Made by a program: the position numbers and the translations under genes. The notes below the pieces were generated by a model that saw nothing but the letters and a program-made list of their open reading frames with translations, was not told the origin of the DNA and searched no databases. A stretch of 64,000 nt of DNA from Desulfuromonas soudanensis (GTDB lineage Bacteria; Desulfobacterota; Desulfuromonadia; Desulfuromonadales; WTL): positions 2,643,504 to 2,707,503 of the forward strand of contig NZ_CP010802.1 in NCBI RefSeq assembly GCF_001278055.1. The letters run 5' to 3'. Shown piece after piece: positions 35,439 through 43,270 of the stretch (position 1 is its first letter; each line of letters starts with the position of its first letter).

Positions 35439-36530
35439 CTAGAGAAGAGCGTCGATCGCCTCGAAGTCGAGTTCGCTGTCGGCCAGGGACCGGATCAGGT
35501 CGATCTTTTCCTGATCCTCGGCGGTCAGCTTGGAGACATCGTCCTTGATCAGCGAGAAGGTCTCGGAATTGGTCATTTCGGTGCGGATATAGGGGATCCG
35601 GCTGCCATCGAGGATCTTCTGGGTAATGCGCGACACCGGATTGAGCCCGGGGATCACCAGGCCGGCGATCTTATCCTTGTACTCGGGATGTTTGTAGAGG
35701 GAGGAGAGCGTGACCAGCAGTTCGTCGCGGGTACTGTTGACCAGAAGGAGACTCGAAGAATCGAGGAGATCGACGACCCGCTGCGCCGAAGCGGCGCCGA
35801 GGTGGATATGGTGGACGATGCGCTGCCCCTCCTCGGGACTCCCGTTCAAGGGGCAGGAAAGAATCTTGGCGATTCGTGCCAGGGTCGGGTTGGCCAGGAT
35901 CGGCGAATAGTTGAACCCCCCTTCCACGGCGAAGTCGGCCCCGGCAAAGGCCAGACGCAAATAGCGCAGGCTGGTCTCGCGCTTTTCGGGGATCAGTTTG
36001 TTGGCCAGCACCAGCTTGACCTTCACCCCTTCCTGTTGGAAAAGGGCGAGGTTCAGGGTCACGGAATCCACGACGTTGCCGATCCCCCCCCCGGAGACGA
36101 TCATCACCGCCGCCTCGAGTTCTCTGGCCACCCGGGCATTGCTCATGCCGAGGACCGATCCGACGCCGCTGTGGCCGGACCCCTCGATGATGAGAAAATC
36201 GCAGTTTTTTTCCAGTTCGTCGGCCGCCCGGCGGATCGCATCGAGCATCCCTGCAGAGGAGACTTCACCGTCCAGGACGCGCCGCGTCGAATCCGGCTGC
36301 AAAACCACCGGCGACATCAGGGCGATATCGTCCTTCAACCCGAAGACGCCGGCCATCAGGGCGGCGTCCTTGTCGACCTGGCGTCCGGCAAAGTTCGTGA
36401 TCTTGGGGCCGAGCGGCTTGATGAAACCGACTCGGCCGTATTTTTTCAGCGCCAGATGCATCAGCGACACGCTGATGGTCGTTTTTCCACAGTTCTGTCC
36501 CGTCGCCGCGACAAACAACTTTCTAGCCAT
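35439..36530 (-). CDS. BioD-like P-loop ATPase with DRTGG domain (phosphotransacetylase-associated family)
   Basis: 363-residue protein. Residues 1-230 resemble dethiobiotin synthetase/cobyrinate-type P-loop enzymes, with Walker A-like ATGQNCGKTTIS at about residues 8-19 and FLIIEGSGHSGVGSVLGMSNARVA. The rest carries a DRTGG-type domain (KIAGLVIPGLNPVSRITQKIL, RTEMTNSETFSLI). This arrangement equals the N-terminal part of long-form phosphotransacetylases, so the protein may have a regulatory or acyl-phosphate-related job; the short Pta in this window lacks that part. Start ATG 36530 chosen over 12 upstream codons. Confidence 0.78.
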   Translation of the reverse strand: MARKLFVAATGQNCGKTTISVSLMHLALKKYGRVGFIKPLGPKITNFAGRQVDKDAALMAGVFGLKDDIALMSPVVLQPDSTRRVLDGEVSSAGMLDAIRRAADELEKNCDFLIIEGSGHSGVGSVLGMSNARVARELEAAVMIVSGGGIGNVVDSVTLNLALFQQEGVKVKLVLANKLIPEKRETSLRYLRLAFAGADFAVEGGFNYSPILANPTLARIAKILSCPLNGSPEEGQRIVHHIHLGAASAQRVVDLLDSSSLLLVNSTRDELLVTLSSLYKHPEYKDKIAGLVIPGLNPVSRITQKILDGSRIPYIRTEMTNSETFSLIKDDVSKLTAEDQEKIDLIRSLADSELDFEAIDALL

Positions 36531-36780
36531 GGGCGTGCCTCCTCGGGTTTGTCCGTATCCCCTCATGCTTTAAGGGAATCCCTCCCTTTTCGGCGAACCA
36601 TTGCACAGATCGTCCGGGCCCGGCAATACTTTTATACCGTAAACGCCGGGGCCGCACTTTTTTTCCCGGCCTCTCCCCGGGCGGCCCTTTTTCGGTTGGC
36701 CAAAAAGAATTCGGGCCGGCCCAGAGTCGCTGGAATACAGCATCCCTGAACCGGCCCGAAAGATCTCCGCACAAGGCTCC

Positions 36781-37329
36781 TCAGACGCCGAAGTGCCGCT
36801 TCAGCAATCCGGCAAAGGCCATGCCGTGGCGGGCCTCGTCCTTGCACATCTCATGGACGGTGTCATGGATCGCATCGTAATTGAGTTCCTTGGCCCGGGT
36901 CGCCAGCTCCTTTTTCCCCTTGCAGGCGCCATGCTCGGCATCCACCCGCTTCTGCAGATTGGTGCGGGTATCGGCGACGACCACCTCTCCGAGCAGTTCG
37001 GCAAAACGGGCGGCATGATCGGCCTCCTCGAAGGCGATGCGCTTGTAGGCCTCGGCGATTTCCGGGTACCCCTCGCGATCGGCCTGACGACTCATCGCCA
37101 GGTACATCCCGACCTCGGTGCACTCCCCCAAAAAGTTGGCCCGCAGTCCGTCGAGAACCGCGGCGTCGACCCCCTGGGCCACGCCGATTTTGTGCTCATC
37201 GGCCCAGGCCGCGACGTCTCCCCCCTGGAGATTGAATTTACCGGCGGGGACCCCGCACTGGGGACAGTTGGCCGGGGGAGCCTCCCCTTCGTGGACATAG
37301 CCGCAGACGCTGCAAACAAATTTTTTCAT
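36781..37329 (-). CDS. Rubrerythrin-type NADH peroxidase (rubredoxin plus ferritin-like diiron domain)
   Basis: 182-residue protein with an N-terminal rubredoxin domain ([10 protein letters not shown] and CPQCGVP, residues about 5-30) and a ferritin-like domain with diiron ligands in [31 protein letters not shown] and DEARHGMAF. This reverse-rubrerythrin order (rubredoxin first) reduces hydrogen peroxide in anaerobes. I chose ATG 37329 because GGAGGAACGG just upstream is its ribosome binding site; ten in-frame codons earlier overlap it. Monocistronic; oxidative-stress defence is the likely role. Confidence 0.9.
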   Translation of the reverse strand: MKKFVCSVCGYVHEGEAPPANCPQCGVPAGKFNLQGGDVAAWADEHKIGVAQGVDAAVLDGLRANFLGECTEVGMYLAMSRQADREGYPEIAEAYKRIAFEEADHAARFAELLGEVVVADTRTNLQKRVDAEHGACKGKKELATRAKELNYDAIHDTVHEMCKDEARHGMAFAGLLKRHFGV

Positions 37330-37429
37330 CTTTATCCGTTCCTCCTTGAAAGTTGCCATGGCAAATCATGACCATATTTGTCATGATTATAGGTCTGCAG
37401 AGGAATCTGTCAACCCATTTCTCCCTTTT

Positions 37430-37789
37430 TCAGGGCCGGCCGCCGAGAGCGGCCTCGTAGGCGGCCGGGTTAAAACCGTTGATCTGGAAATCTCCGATCA
37501 GGGCGACGGGGACACCGCCACCGGGATTGAGGATCCGAAAACGCCGGGCGGCGGCGGAATCCTTCTCCACGTCGTACTCGGTAAAGGGGACCCCTCGGGA
37601 GCGCAGGTAGGCCTTGGCCCTTTTGCAGTAACCGCACCAGGCGGTGGTGAAGAGTTCGACCCTGGGATAGGTCTCCCCCTGCATACTGGCCCGACCTGCA
37701 GGTGCGGAGCTTTGCTCCCCCGCGAAAACCGGGGTGCACACTCCGCCGGCAAGCAATAAAATGATGAGTATTCTGAAAAATTTATCCAC
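37430..37789 (-). CDS. Exported glutaredoxin-like protein
   Basis: 119-residue protein with a signal peptide (about residues 1-23, ILIILLLAGGVCTPVFA) and a glutaredoxin/NrdH fold: VELFTTAWCGYCKRAKAYLRS holds the CGYC active site at about residues 52-55, followed by GGGVPVALIGDFQINGF with the cis-Pro loop. A periplasmic redox partner, possibly for cytochrome c maturation, can be imagined but nothing adjacent shows it. About 100 bp upstream of the rubrerythrin gene, same direction. Confidence 0.85.
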   Translation of the reverse strand: MDKFFRILIILLLAGGVCTPVFAGEQSSAPAGRASMQGETYPRVELFTTAWCGYCKRAKAYLRSRGVPFTEYDVEKDSAAARRFRILNPGGGVPVALIGDFQINGFNPAAYEAALGGRP

Positions 37790-37892
37790 GATCTACTCCT
37801 TGGGATGGCCGGGTCCTTTGGCGGTGCGGGGCTGCGATTAAGGCGCGGAGGAAGGCAAGAATGGGGGACGGAGCCGTTTTTTCAAGGGGACA

Positions 37893-38186
37893 CTAGGGGA
37901 TGTCGACGGCCCGCAGGACCTCATCCACCGTCATCCCCCGGACCAGAAGGCGCTTGTGGCGCGAGCGCTCCCCGGCCACCAGGGTCACCTCCCCCTTGGC
38001 GACGCCGAAGAGTTTGGCGAAATATTCCCCGCACAGTTTGTTGGCGGCGCCGTCGACGGGGGGCGAGGTGAGGCGCACCTTGAGCTCGTCCCCCTGGACA
38101 CCGACGATCTGGTTTTTGCTGGCCCGAGGCTGCACGAACAGGTCGATGGTGACGCCCCCTTCCGCGGCATGGAGCCAGGGGGCCAT
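37893..38186 (-). CDS. DUF167 (YggU) family protein
   Basis: 97-residue protein with the family pattern LFVQPRASKNQIVGVQGDELKVRLTSPPVDGAANK (quoted shortened: VQPRASKNQIVG, TSPPVDGAANKL) and VAGERSRHKRLLVRG. Function unknown, but the gene is commonly next to yggT and divIVA as here. Its ATG overlaps the divIVA stop codon (TGATG), so translation is coupled. Confidence 0.92.
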   Translation of the reverse strand: MAPWLHAAEGGVTIDLFVQPRASKNQIVGVQGDELKVRLTSPPVDGAANKLCGEYFAKLFGVAKGEVTLVAGERSRHKRLLVRGMTVDEVLRAVDIP

Positions 38187-38734
38187 CAGCGCCCCTCGCG
38201 ATCGGGGCCGCCCTTGCGGGAAAAACCGCCGGCGGGGGTAAAGGGGAGCGATTCCTCGAGCATCAGATCGTCCCGCCCTTTTTCCATTTGAACCACCTCG
38301 AGGTTAAGGAGATGGATATGGCTCTCGACGAGGGCCCGCAGGCTCGATTCAAAGGAGATCTTCTGGCGCCGAATCTCCTGGATTTCGCTGATCATCTGGA
38401 TACGCCTCTGCTCGGCGTCCCGCACGATCCGCTCGCCGCGCAACTGGGCATCGGCGATGAGGATTTCCGCCTCCTTGCGGGCATTGGTCTTGAGGTCGTC
38501 GGTCACCTTCTGGGTCGTCACCAGGGTGTCCTTGAGGGTCGCCTCGCGAGCGCGCATTTCCTCCAGGGATGCGCGGGTGCGGGCCAGATCCTCCTTGTAT
38601 TCCATGTTCTGGCGATGGAGGCGCTCCAGTTCGGCGGCGATCATCTCGAGAAAATGATCGACGCCGGCCTTCTCGTATCCCAGGGGGCGAGTTTTGAATT
38701 GCTGCTGCTGAATGTCGATGGGGGTGATTCGCAT
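38186..38734 (-). CDS. DivIVA domain protein
   Basis: 182-residue coiled-coil protein. The N-terminal DivIVA signature is MRITPIDIQQQQFKTRPLGYEKAGVDHFLEMIA (residues 1-33, key residues Phe13, Gly19, Tyr20, Val25), followed by about 130 residues of heptad-like charged helix. DivIVA-type proteins bind curved membrane and organise poles, septa or peptidoglycan synthesis. Genomic neighbours yggT and yggU are usual. Start ATG at 38734; longer open frame is a shadow. Confidence 0.88.
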   Translation of the reverse strand: MRITPIDIQQQQFKTRPLGYEKAGVDHFLEMIAAELERLHRQNMEYKEDLARTRASLEEMRAREATLKDTLVTTQKVTDDLKTNARKEAEILIADAQLRGERIVRDAEQRRIQMISEIQEIRRQKISFESSLRALVESHIHLLNLEVVQMEKGRDDLMLEESLPFTPAGGFSRKGGPDREGR

Positions 38735-38745
38735 GGGGCTCCTCG

Positions 38746-39042
38746 TCAAAGACCGGCGGCCAGATGGTAGAGCACCGCCCTGATCATCCGCTGGAGAAAG
38801 GAGAGGGCGATCAGCAGGACCACGGGGGAGAAGTCGATCCCTCCGAAATTCACCGGAAGAATACGCTGGATGCGGTTCAGGACCGGGTCGGTGGCGCTGT
38901 GGAGAAAACGGACGATGGGATTGTAGGGGTCCGGGCTGACCCAGGAGATGAGCGCCCGGGCAATAACAATAAACAGATAGATGCTGAAGACCAGATCGAT
39001 CACCTGGGCGACGGCCAGGATAAGCTCTCGGAGGATCGCCAT
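38746..39042 (-). CDS. YggT family membrane protein
   Basis: 98-residue protein with two hydrophobic segments (about residues 8-30 and 72-94) and the family motif WVSPDPYNPIVRFLHSATDPVLNRIQR (key part SPDPYNPIVRFL). YggT proteins are thought to take part in osmotic or cell-division functions; evidence is thin. First gene of yggT-divIVA-yggU on the minus strand. Confidence 0.92.
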   Translation of the reverse strand: MAILRELILAVAQVIDLVFSIYLFIVIARALISWVSPDPYNPIVRFLHSATDPVLNRIQRILPVNFGGIDFSPVVLLIALSFLQRMIRAVLYHLAAGL

Positions 39043-39235
39043 ATTTTTCCTTTCCCTCTTCCGCGTCGGGGCGGAGACGCCCAGCCTCCGACACCATAAG
39101 TGCCGCCAAGGTGCGGTTACTTGTAAATAACGGTTTTCACGCCAGAAACCAATAAATTTCCATTTATACAGAAATGGTGCTGGGGTGTCAAACGCTTTCC
39201 CCGCTCCCTCGGGGTCCGGAAACGTCACCGGGTTT

Positions 39236-39264
39236 TTGACATCGGCTCCCAAAAAGGATACATT
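39236..39264 (+). promoter_or_regulatory. Promoter of the DAHP synthase gene
   Basis: Consensus TTGACA (39236-39241), 17-base spacer and TACATT (39259-39264), about 75 bases upstream of the start codon. Confidence 0.6.
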
Positions 39265-39338
39265 ATGCGCCTCGTCATGGGATCCCGGGCCCCGAGGGGG
39301 CGCACTCCCTGACGCAATAACACTACCGGGGGTCAAAC

Positions 39339-40403
39339 ATGAAACGCACGAGCAACCTCAATATTCGCGCCCTGAAGCCGATCATCGCGCCGGACGACCT
39401 GAAGCTGGTTTTTCCCCTTTCGGACCAGGGTTCCGAATTCGTCACCAGTTCCCGTGATCAGATCAAGGCGATCCTCGCCAACCAGGACCGGCGGCTCATG
39501 GCGGTGGTCGGCCCCTGCTCCATCCACGACACCCGGGGCGCCCTCGAGTATGCCGAGCGCCTGGCGGCCCTGGGCAAGGAACTCTCCGACCAGATCCTGC
39601 TGGTGATGCGGGTCTACTTCGAGAAGCCGCGCACCACCATCGGCTGGAAGGGGCTGATCAACGACCCGGATCTCAACGGCACCCACCAGATTTCCAAGGG
39701 GCTCGGCGTCGGACGCGGCCTCCTCTCCGCCATGACCGATCTGGAGCTGCCGGTGGCCGGAGAGATGCTCGACCCCGTCACCCCCCACTACCTGGCCGAC
39801 CTGGTCAGCTGGGGAGCCATCGGCGCCCGCACCACCGAGTCGCAGACCCATCGCGAGATGGCCAGCGGCCTCTCCTTCCCCGTCGGCTTCAAAAACGGCA
39901 CCGACGGCAACCTGCAGATTGCCCTCGATGCCATGTCGGCCGCCCGCCACCCCCACAGTTTTCTCGGCATCAACAACGAGGGGCGCAGCGCCATCGTTCA
40001 GACCACCGGCAACCCCGCCGTCCATATCGTGCTGCGCGGCGGCAACGACCGCCCCAACTACCGGGCCGAGGACATCCGCAAAACCGAGGAACTCCTCGGC
40101 AAGTCGGGGCTCCCCACGGCGATCATGGTCGACTGCAGCCACGCCAACTCCTACAAAAATCATGAACGCCAGGAAGAGGTCCTCTCCGACGTCATCAATC
40201 AGATCGTCGCCGGCAACCGCTCCATTTGCTCGGTGATGATCGAAAGCTACCTCGAGGCGGGGAACCAGCCGATCGCCAAAAGCCTCAAGGAGCTCGCCTA
40301 CGGCGTCTCCATCACCGACAAATGCGTCGACTGGGCGACCACCGAGCGGATGCTGCGCCACGCCCATGCCGAGCTGAAGAAATGCGGCGGCCGCCCGATC
40401 TGA
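39339..40403 (+). CDS. aroG: 3-deoxy-7-phosphoheptulonate synthase (DAHP synthase, class I alpha)
   Basis: First enzyme of the shikimate pathway, joining phosphoenolpyruvate and erythrose 4-phosphate. The 354-residue protein matches E. coli AroG/F/H-type enzymes: VVGPCSIHD, RVYFEKPRTTIGWKGLINDP, GARTTESQTHREMASGLSFPVGFKNGTDG (key part) and the metal/PEP part MVDCSHANSYKNHERQ. Residue length is typical. The aromatic amino acid that inhibits it cannot be told. It has its own promoter and is followed by hgcA after a 45-111 bp gap depending on the true hgcA start. Confidence 0.94.
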   Translation: MKRTSNLNIRALKPIIAPDDLKLVFPLSDQGSEFVTSSRDQIKAILANQDRRLMAVVGPCSIHDTRGALEYAERLAALGKELSDQILLVMRVYFEKPRTTIGWKGLINDPDLNGTHQISKGLGVGRGLLSAMTDLELPVAGEMLDPVTPHYLADLVSWGAIGARTTESQTHREMASGLSFPVGFKNGTDGNLQIALDAMSAARHPHSFLGINNEGRSAIVQTTGNPAVHIVLRGGNDRPNYRAEDIRKTEELLGKSGLPTAIMVDCSHANSYKNHERQEEVLSDVINQIVAGNRSICSVMIESYLEAGNQPIAKSLKELAYGVSITDKCVDWATTERMLRHAHAELKKCGGRPI

Positions 40404-40448
40404 ATCGCAACCGCCCTTGCCGCACCTCCCCTTTTTTCGGACGAGACC

Positions 40449-40518
40449 ATGACGAATAACCCTGACGACATCGCCAAACCCCGCTGTTGACCGCCGAAAG
40501 CGCCGCCGGGAGCGGTGC
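40449..40518 (+). other. Candidate N-terminal extension of HgcA with in-frame UGA and SECIS-like stem-loop
   Basis: An ATG at 40449 opens the hgcA frame 22 codons before the first uninterrupted start. The only break is TGA at 40488-40490, right after a Cys codon (IAKPRC, then UGA, then PPKAPPG). A stem-loop follows at 40500-40518: GCGCCGC pairs with GCGGTGC (one G-U) around loop CGGGA, with a G 18 bases after the UGA, within the spacing used by bacterial SECIS elements. So UGA may encode selenocysteine. Alternatives are a nonsense mutation or simply noncoding leader; stems are frequent in such GC-rich DNA. Confidence 0.45.
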
Positions 40519-41645
40519 CCGCAGCCCCAGACGTCGAGGCCGCCACCGGGGAGGGGGCCGAGGTCTCTTTTCCCCCCCCGCCCTCTCCGACGAACCGCGG
40601 CGAACACCCCGGGGTGCAGCTCTGGTCCTTCGTCACCGGCTGGATTGAAACCGGAGCGGGACCGGTTCCCCAGGTGGCCACCCGCCTTGAAAAGAGGGAT
40701 ATTTTCGGCCGCTGGCAGATGCGCTGGGGTCTCGGACGGACGCGGTACCGGATTACCCCCGGGCTTTACGCCGTCGGCCGTCCGGACAGCGACGCCCCGG
40801 TCCTGGTGACCGCCAACTACAAACTCACCTTCGACACCCTGCGCCGGGAGCTTCAGGGGCAAAACCTGTGGATTCTGGTTCTGGAAACCTACGGCATCAA
40901 CGTCTGGTGCGCCGCCGGCAAGGGAACCTTCGGGACGGAGGAGGTCGTGCGCCGTATCCGGGCCGCCAGGCTGGAGCAGGTCGTCCGGCACCGCACCCTG
41001 ATTCTCCCCCAGCTCGGCGCTCCCGGGGTCGCCGCCCACGAGGTCCAGAGGGAGTCCGGTTTCCGGGTCCTCTACGGCCCAGTCCGGGCCTCCGATCTCA
41101 AGGCTTTTTTGGCGGCGGACGGGGTGGCGACGGCGCAGATGCGCCGGGTCACCTTCACCACCCTCGAGCGGCTGGTTCTCACCCCCGTCGAACTGACGGG
41201 GATGCTCAAGACCGCCCTCTGGGTCTCGGCAATTCTCCTGGTCCTCGGCGGCATCGGCCCCGGCGTCTTCACCCTCGGCGGCGTTTTCACCCGCGGCGTT
41301 GCGGCGGTTCTCGCCCTCTTCGCCGCCCTGCTCACCGGCGCCGTTCTCACCCCCGTCGCCCTCCCGTGGATTCCCGGACGGGCCTTCGCCCTCAAGGGGG
41401 GGATTGCCGGAGCCGCCGTCGCAACCGTTGTTCTTCTGGCGCTGCCGGGAAAAATATCCCTCCTCGAGGGAGGCGCGCTCCTTCTGGGTCTCTCCGCTGC
41501 CGCCTCCTACTGCGCCATGAACTTCACCGGCTCGTCCACCTTCACATCCCCTTCGGGCGTCGAAAAAGAGATGCGCCGCGCCATCCCGCTGCAGGGGACG
41601 GCCCTTCTGCTGGCGGCGATATTCTGGATTGCCGCGGCGTTTTGA
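40515..41645 (+). CDS. hgcA: Mercury methylation corrinoid protein HgcA
   Basis: Membrane corrinoid protein that transfers a methyl group to Hg(II). The defining cap-helix motif NVWCAAGK is at residues 129-136, with the strictly conserved Cys132 as lower cobalt ligand. The N-terminal corrinoid domain is followed by about five transmembrane helices (about residues 225-375), and the conserved NFTGSSTFTSPSGVEKEMR lies between the last two. The frame from GTG 40515 gives 376 residues. Start unsure: GGGAG is too near GTG 40515, and an ATG at 40449 is separated only by a UGA. hgcB follows after 58 bp. Function is inferred from motif and synteny. Confidence 0.95.
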   Translation: MPAAPDVEAATGEGAEVSFPPPPSPTNRGEHPGVQLWSFVTGWIETGAGPVPQVATRLEKRDIFGRWQMRWGLGRTRYRITPGLYAVGRPDSDAPVLVTANYKLTFDTLRRELQGQNLWILVLETYGINVWCAAGKGTFGTEEVVRRIRAARLEQVVRHRTLILPQLGAPGVAAHEVQRESGFRVLYGPVRASDLKAFLAADGVATAQMRRVTFTTLERLVLTPVELTGMLKTALWVSAILLVLGGIGPGVFTLGGVFTRGVAAVLALFAALLTGAVLTPVALPWIPGRAFALKGGIAGAAVATVVLLALPGKISLLEGGALLLGLSAAASYCAMNFTGSSTFTSPSGVEKEMRRAIPLQGTALLLAAIFWIAAAF

Positions 41646-41703
41646 TCTGACTGGGGAATTTGCCGGAAAACTCTGACCCGGGACCGGGTCATAAAGGAGA
41701 GCA

Positions 41704-41988
41704 ATGCGTTATCTGGAAGAGGTGAGCACCCTGAAGCTCGACCGGCAAGTCTGCATCGGCTGCGGACTCTGCGCCATGGTCTGCCCCCACGGAGTCTTTT
41801 CCGTCGAGGAGAAGAAGGCGCGCATCCTCGACCTCGACCGCTGCATGGAGTGCGGCGCCTGCGCCCGCAACTGCCCGGTCGCAGCTCTCGCCGTCAAGGC
41901 CGGTGTCGGCTGCGCCAGCGCCATCATCTACGGCTGGCTGACCGGCAAGGAGCCGAGCTGCGACTGCGGCGGCGAAAGCTGCTGCTGA
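41704..41988 (+). CDS. hgcB: Mercury methylation ferredoxin HgcB
   Basis: 94-residue ferredoxin with two 4Fe-4S motifs, CIGCGLCAMVCPHGVF and CMECGACARNCPVAAL, and a C-terminal Cys-rich tail GEPSCDCGG..SCC ending in the CC pair that is proposed to bind Hg(II) or pass electrons to HgcA. The N-terminus MRYLEEVSTLKLD and the GVGCASAIIYGWL segment are HgcB-like. AAAGGAGAG precedes the ATG. hgcA is the gene before it on the same strand; together they predict the ability to make methylmercury under anoxic conditions. Confidence 0.93.
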   Translation: MRYLEEVSTLKLDRQVCIGCGLCAMVCPHGVFSVEEKKARILDLDRCMECGACARNCPVAALAVKAGVGCASAIIYGWLTGKEPSCDCGGESCC

Positions 41989-41999
41989 GCCCCCTCCCT

Positions 42000-42185
42000 T
42001 CAGGCCTCGCGCACCAGGTCTTCGACCTGCAACCGGACATCATCAATATTGACCCGTACAACCGTCTCTCCTTCGCGCTCGCAGCGCACCAACCCTTCCT
42101 CGACCCATTCGAGTACCCGACTCTTCTCCACCCCATACTTGGAAGCGGCCGCTTCGGTGTCATACCATGTTTTGACAAGGGACAT
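42000..42185 (-). CDS. Small MerR/excisionase-like helix-turn-helix protein
   Basis: 61-residue protein MSLVKTWYDTEAAASKYGVEKSRVLEWVEEGLVR... resembling the DNA-binding part of MerR or excisionase-like proteins (helix-turn-helix at about residues 9-30, followed by a beta-hairpin with VVRVNIDDV). No effector domain. It converges with hgcB, 12 bp between the stop codons, so a link to mercury is not implied. ATG 42185 has GGAGG 6 bases upstream. Function unknown; regulator is the best guess. Confidence 0.75.
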   Translation of the reverse strand: MSLVKTWYDTEAAASKYGVEKSRVLEWVEEGLVRCEREGETVVRVNIDDVRLQVEDLVREA

Positions 42186-42278
42186 GCTGTACCTCCTTTT
42201 TCCTCGGGTAACCACGTTCTCTATCAAGTATAACCGGAAAGAGGCCGACCGCTTGAAGAGAGGGGAATCCGTTTTGCC

Positions 42279-42307
42279 TTTACAAAAATATTCCGCAAGC
42301 ATAGATT
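42279..42307 (+). promoter_or_regulatory. Candidate promoter of the REC-GGDEF gene
   Basis: TTTACA (42279-42284), 17-base spacer and TAGATT (42302-42307), about 25 bases upstream of the start codon. Confidence 0.45.
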
Positions 42308-42331
42308 AAAAAAAATCTTTGGGCGGGGACC

Positions 42332-43255
42332 ATGGGACATTCAATTCTGATCATCGACGATTCGGCCCTGGTGCGCCAGCAGATCCTGACGACCCTGCGA
42401 AAAACGACGCTCTTCGAGACGTACCACGAAGCGGCCGACGGCATGGAAGGGTTCAAGGCGGCGTTGAACCAGGCCTTCGACGTCATCGTTTGCGACCTGG
42501 AAATGCCGGGGATGGACGGCTTCAAGTTTCTCGCCATGCGCAACGCCCGGGGTGAACTCAAGGATGTCCCGGTCATCATGCTCACCGGACGGGAAGACCT
42601 CGAAACCAAAATCCGCGGCCTCGATCAGGGGGCCAGCGACTACGTCACCAAACCCTTCGACCCGGCGGAACTGATGGCCCGGGTCAGGGTCCAGCTCAAG
42701 ATCAAAACCCTCCAGGACGCACTGAAAAAGAGCAACCAGCTCCTTCTGCAGCTCTCCAACACCGATCCGCTGACCAGCCTGCACAATCGGCGTTACCTGA
42801 TGGACACCCTCGACAGGGAAGTCGAACGCAGCTGCCGCACTGATATCCACCTGTCGCTGGTGATGGTCGATATCGACCACTTCAAAAGGGTCAACGACAC
42901 CTACGGGCACCAGGTCGGCGACGCCGTGCTGGTCGCCGTCGCCGCCCTCCTCCAGGGACAGTTGCGCCCCTACGACACGGCAGCCCGCTTCGGCGGCGAA
43001 GAGTTCGTCCTGGTCCTCCCGTCGACGGAACTGGCGGCGGCCGGCGCCGTCGCCGAACGGCTGCGGAAACTGACCGCCAATCTCTCTTTTGCCAGGGAGG
43101 GAGCCCCGGATCTCGTGTTGACCATCAGCGCCGGAGTCGCCGTCGTCTCGCCAGGCTCCTCCGTCCATGCTGACGATCTGATCCGCCAGGCCGATACCGC
43201 TCTCTACCGAGCCAAACAAGACGGACGCAACCGCGTCGTCCTGGCTTCCCCCTGA
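42332..43255 (+). CDS. Response regulator with diguanylate cyclase output domain (REC-GGDEF)
   Basis: 307-residue two-domain protein. The receiver domain (about residues 3-122) has acidic residues D9/D10, phospho-acceptor Asp55 in VIVCDLEMPGMDG and the VTKPFDP lysine. The GGDEF domain (about 140-305) has the active site RFGGEEFVLVLP and an allosteric I-site RPYD five residues earlier, so it should make cyclic di-GMP and be inhibited by it. No partner kinase is nearby. It stands opposite the HTH gene with a 146 bp gap. A PilZ-domain receptor for c-di-GMP is encoded at 46.4 kb. Confidence 0.93.
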   Translation: MGHSILIIDDSALVRQQILTTLRKTTLFETYHEAADGMEGFKAALNQAFDVIVCDLEMPGMDGFKFLAMRNARGELKDVPVIMLTGREDLETKIRGLDQGASDYVTKPFDPAELMARVRVQLKIKTLQDALKKSNQLLLQLSNTDPLTSLHNRRYLMDTLDREVERSCRTDIHLSLVMVDIDHFKRVNDTYGHQVGDAVLVAVAALLQGQLRPYDTAARFGGEEFVLVLPSTELAAAGAVAERLRKLTANLSFAREGAPDLVLTISAGVAVVSPGSSVHADDLIRQADTALYRAKQDGRNRVVLASP

Positions 43256-43270
43256 AGTCCGTCACGGTTC

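Noticed and set aside
36709-36769. 10-bp inverted repeat TTCGGGCCGG with a long loop after the rubrerythrin gene
   Set aside because: A loop of about 40 bases and no U run make terminator function doubtful; not listed as a feature.
41983-41988. UGA after the Cys-Cys end of hgcB as a second selenocysteine site
   Set aside because: HgcB proteins normally end at this CC pair and the sequence after the UGA has no further conserved coding, so this is an ordinary stop.
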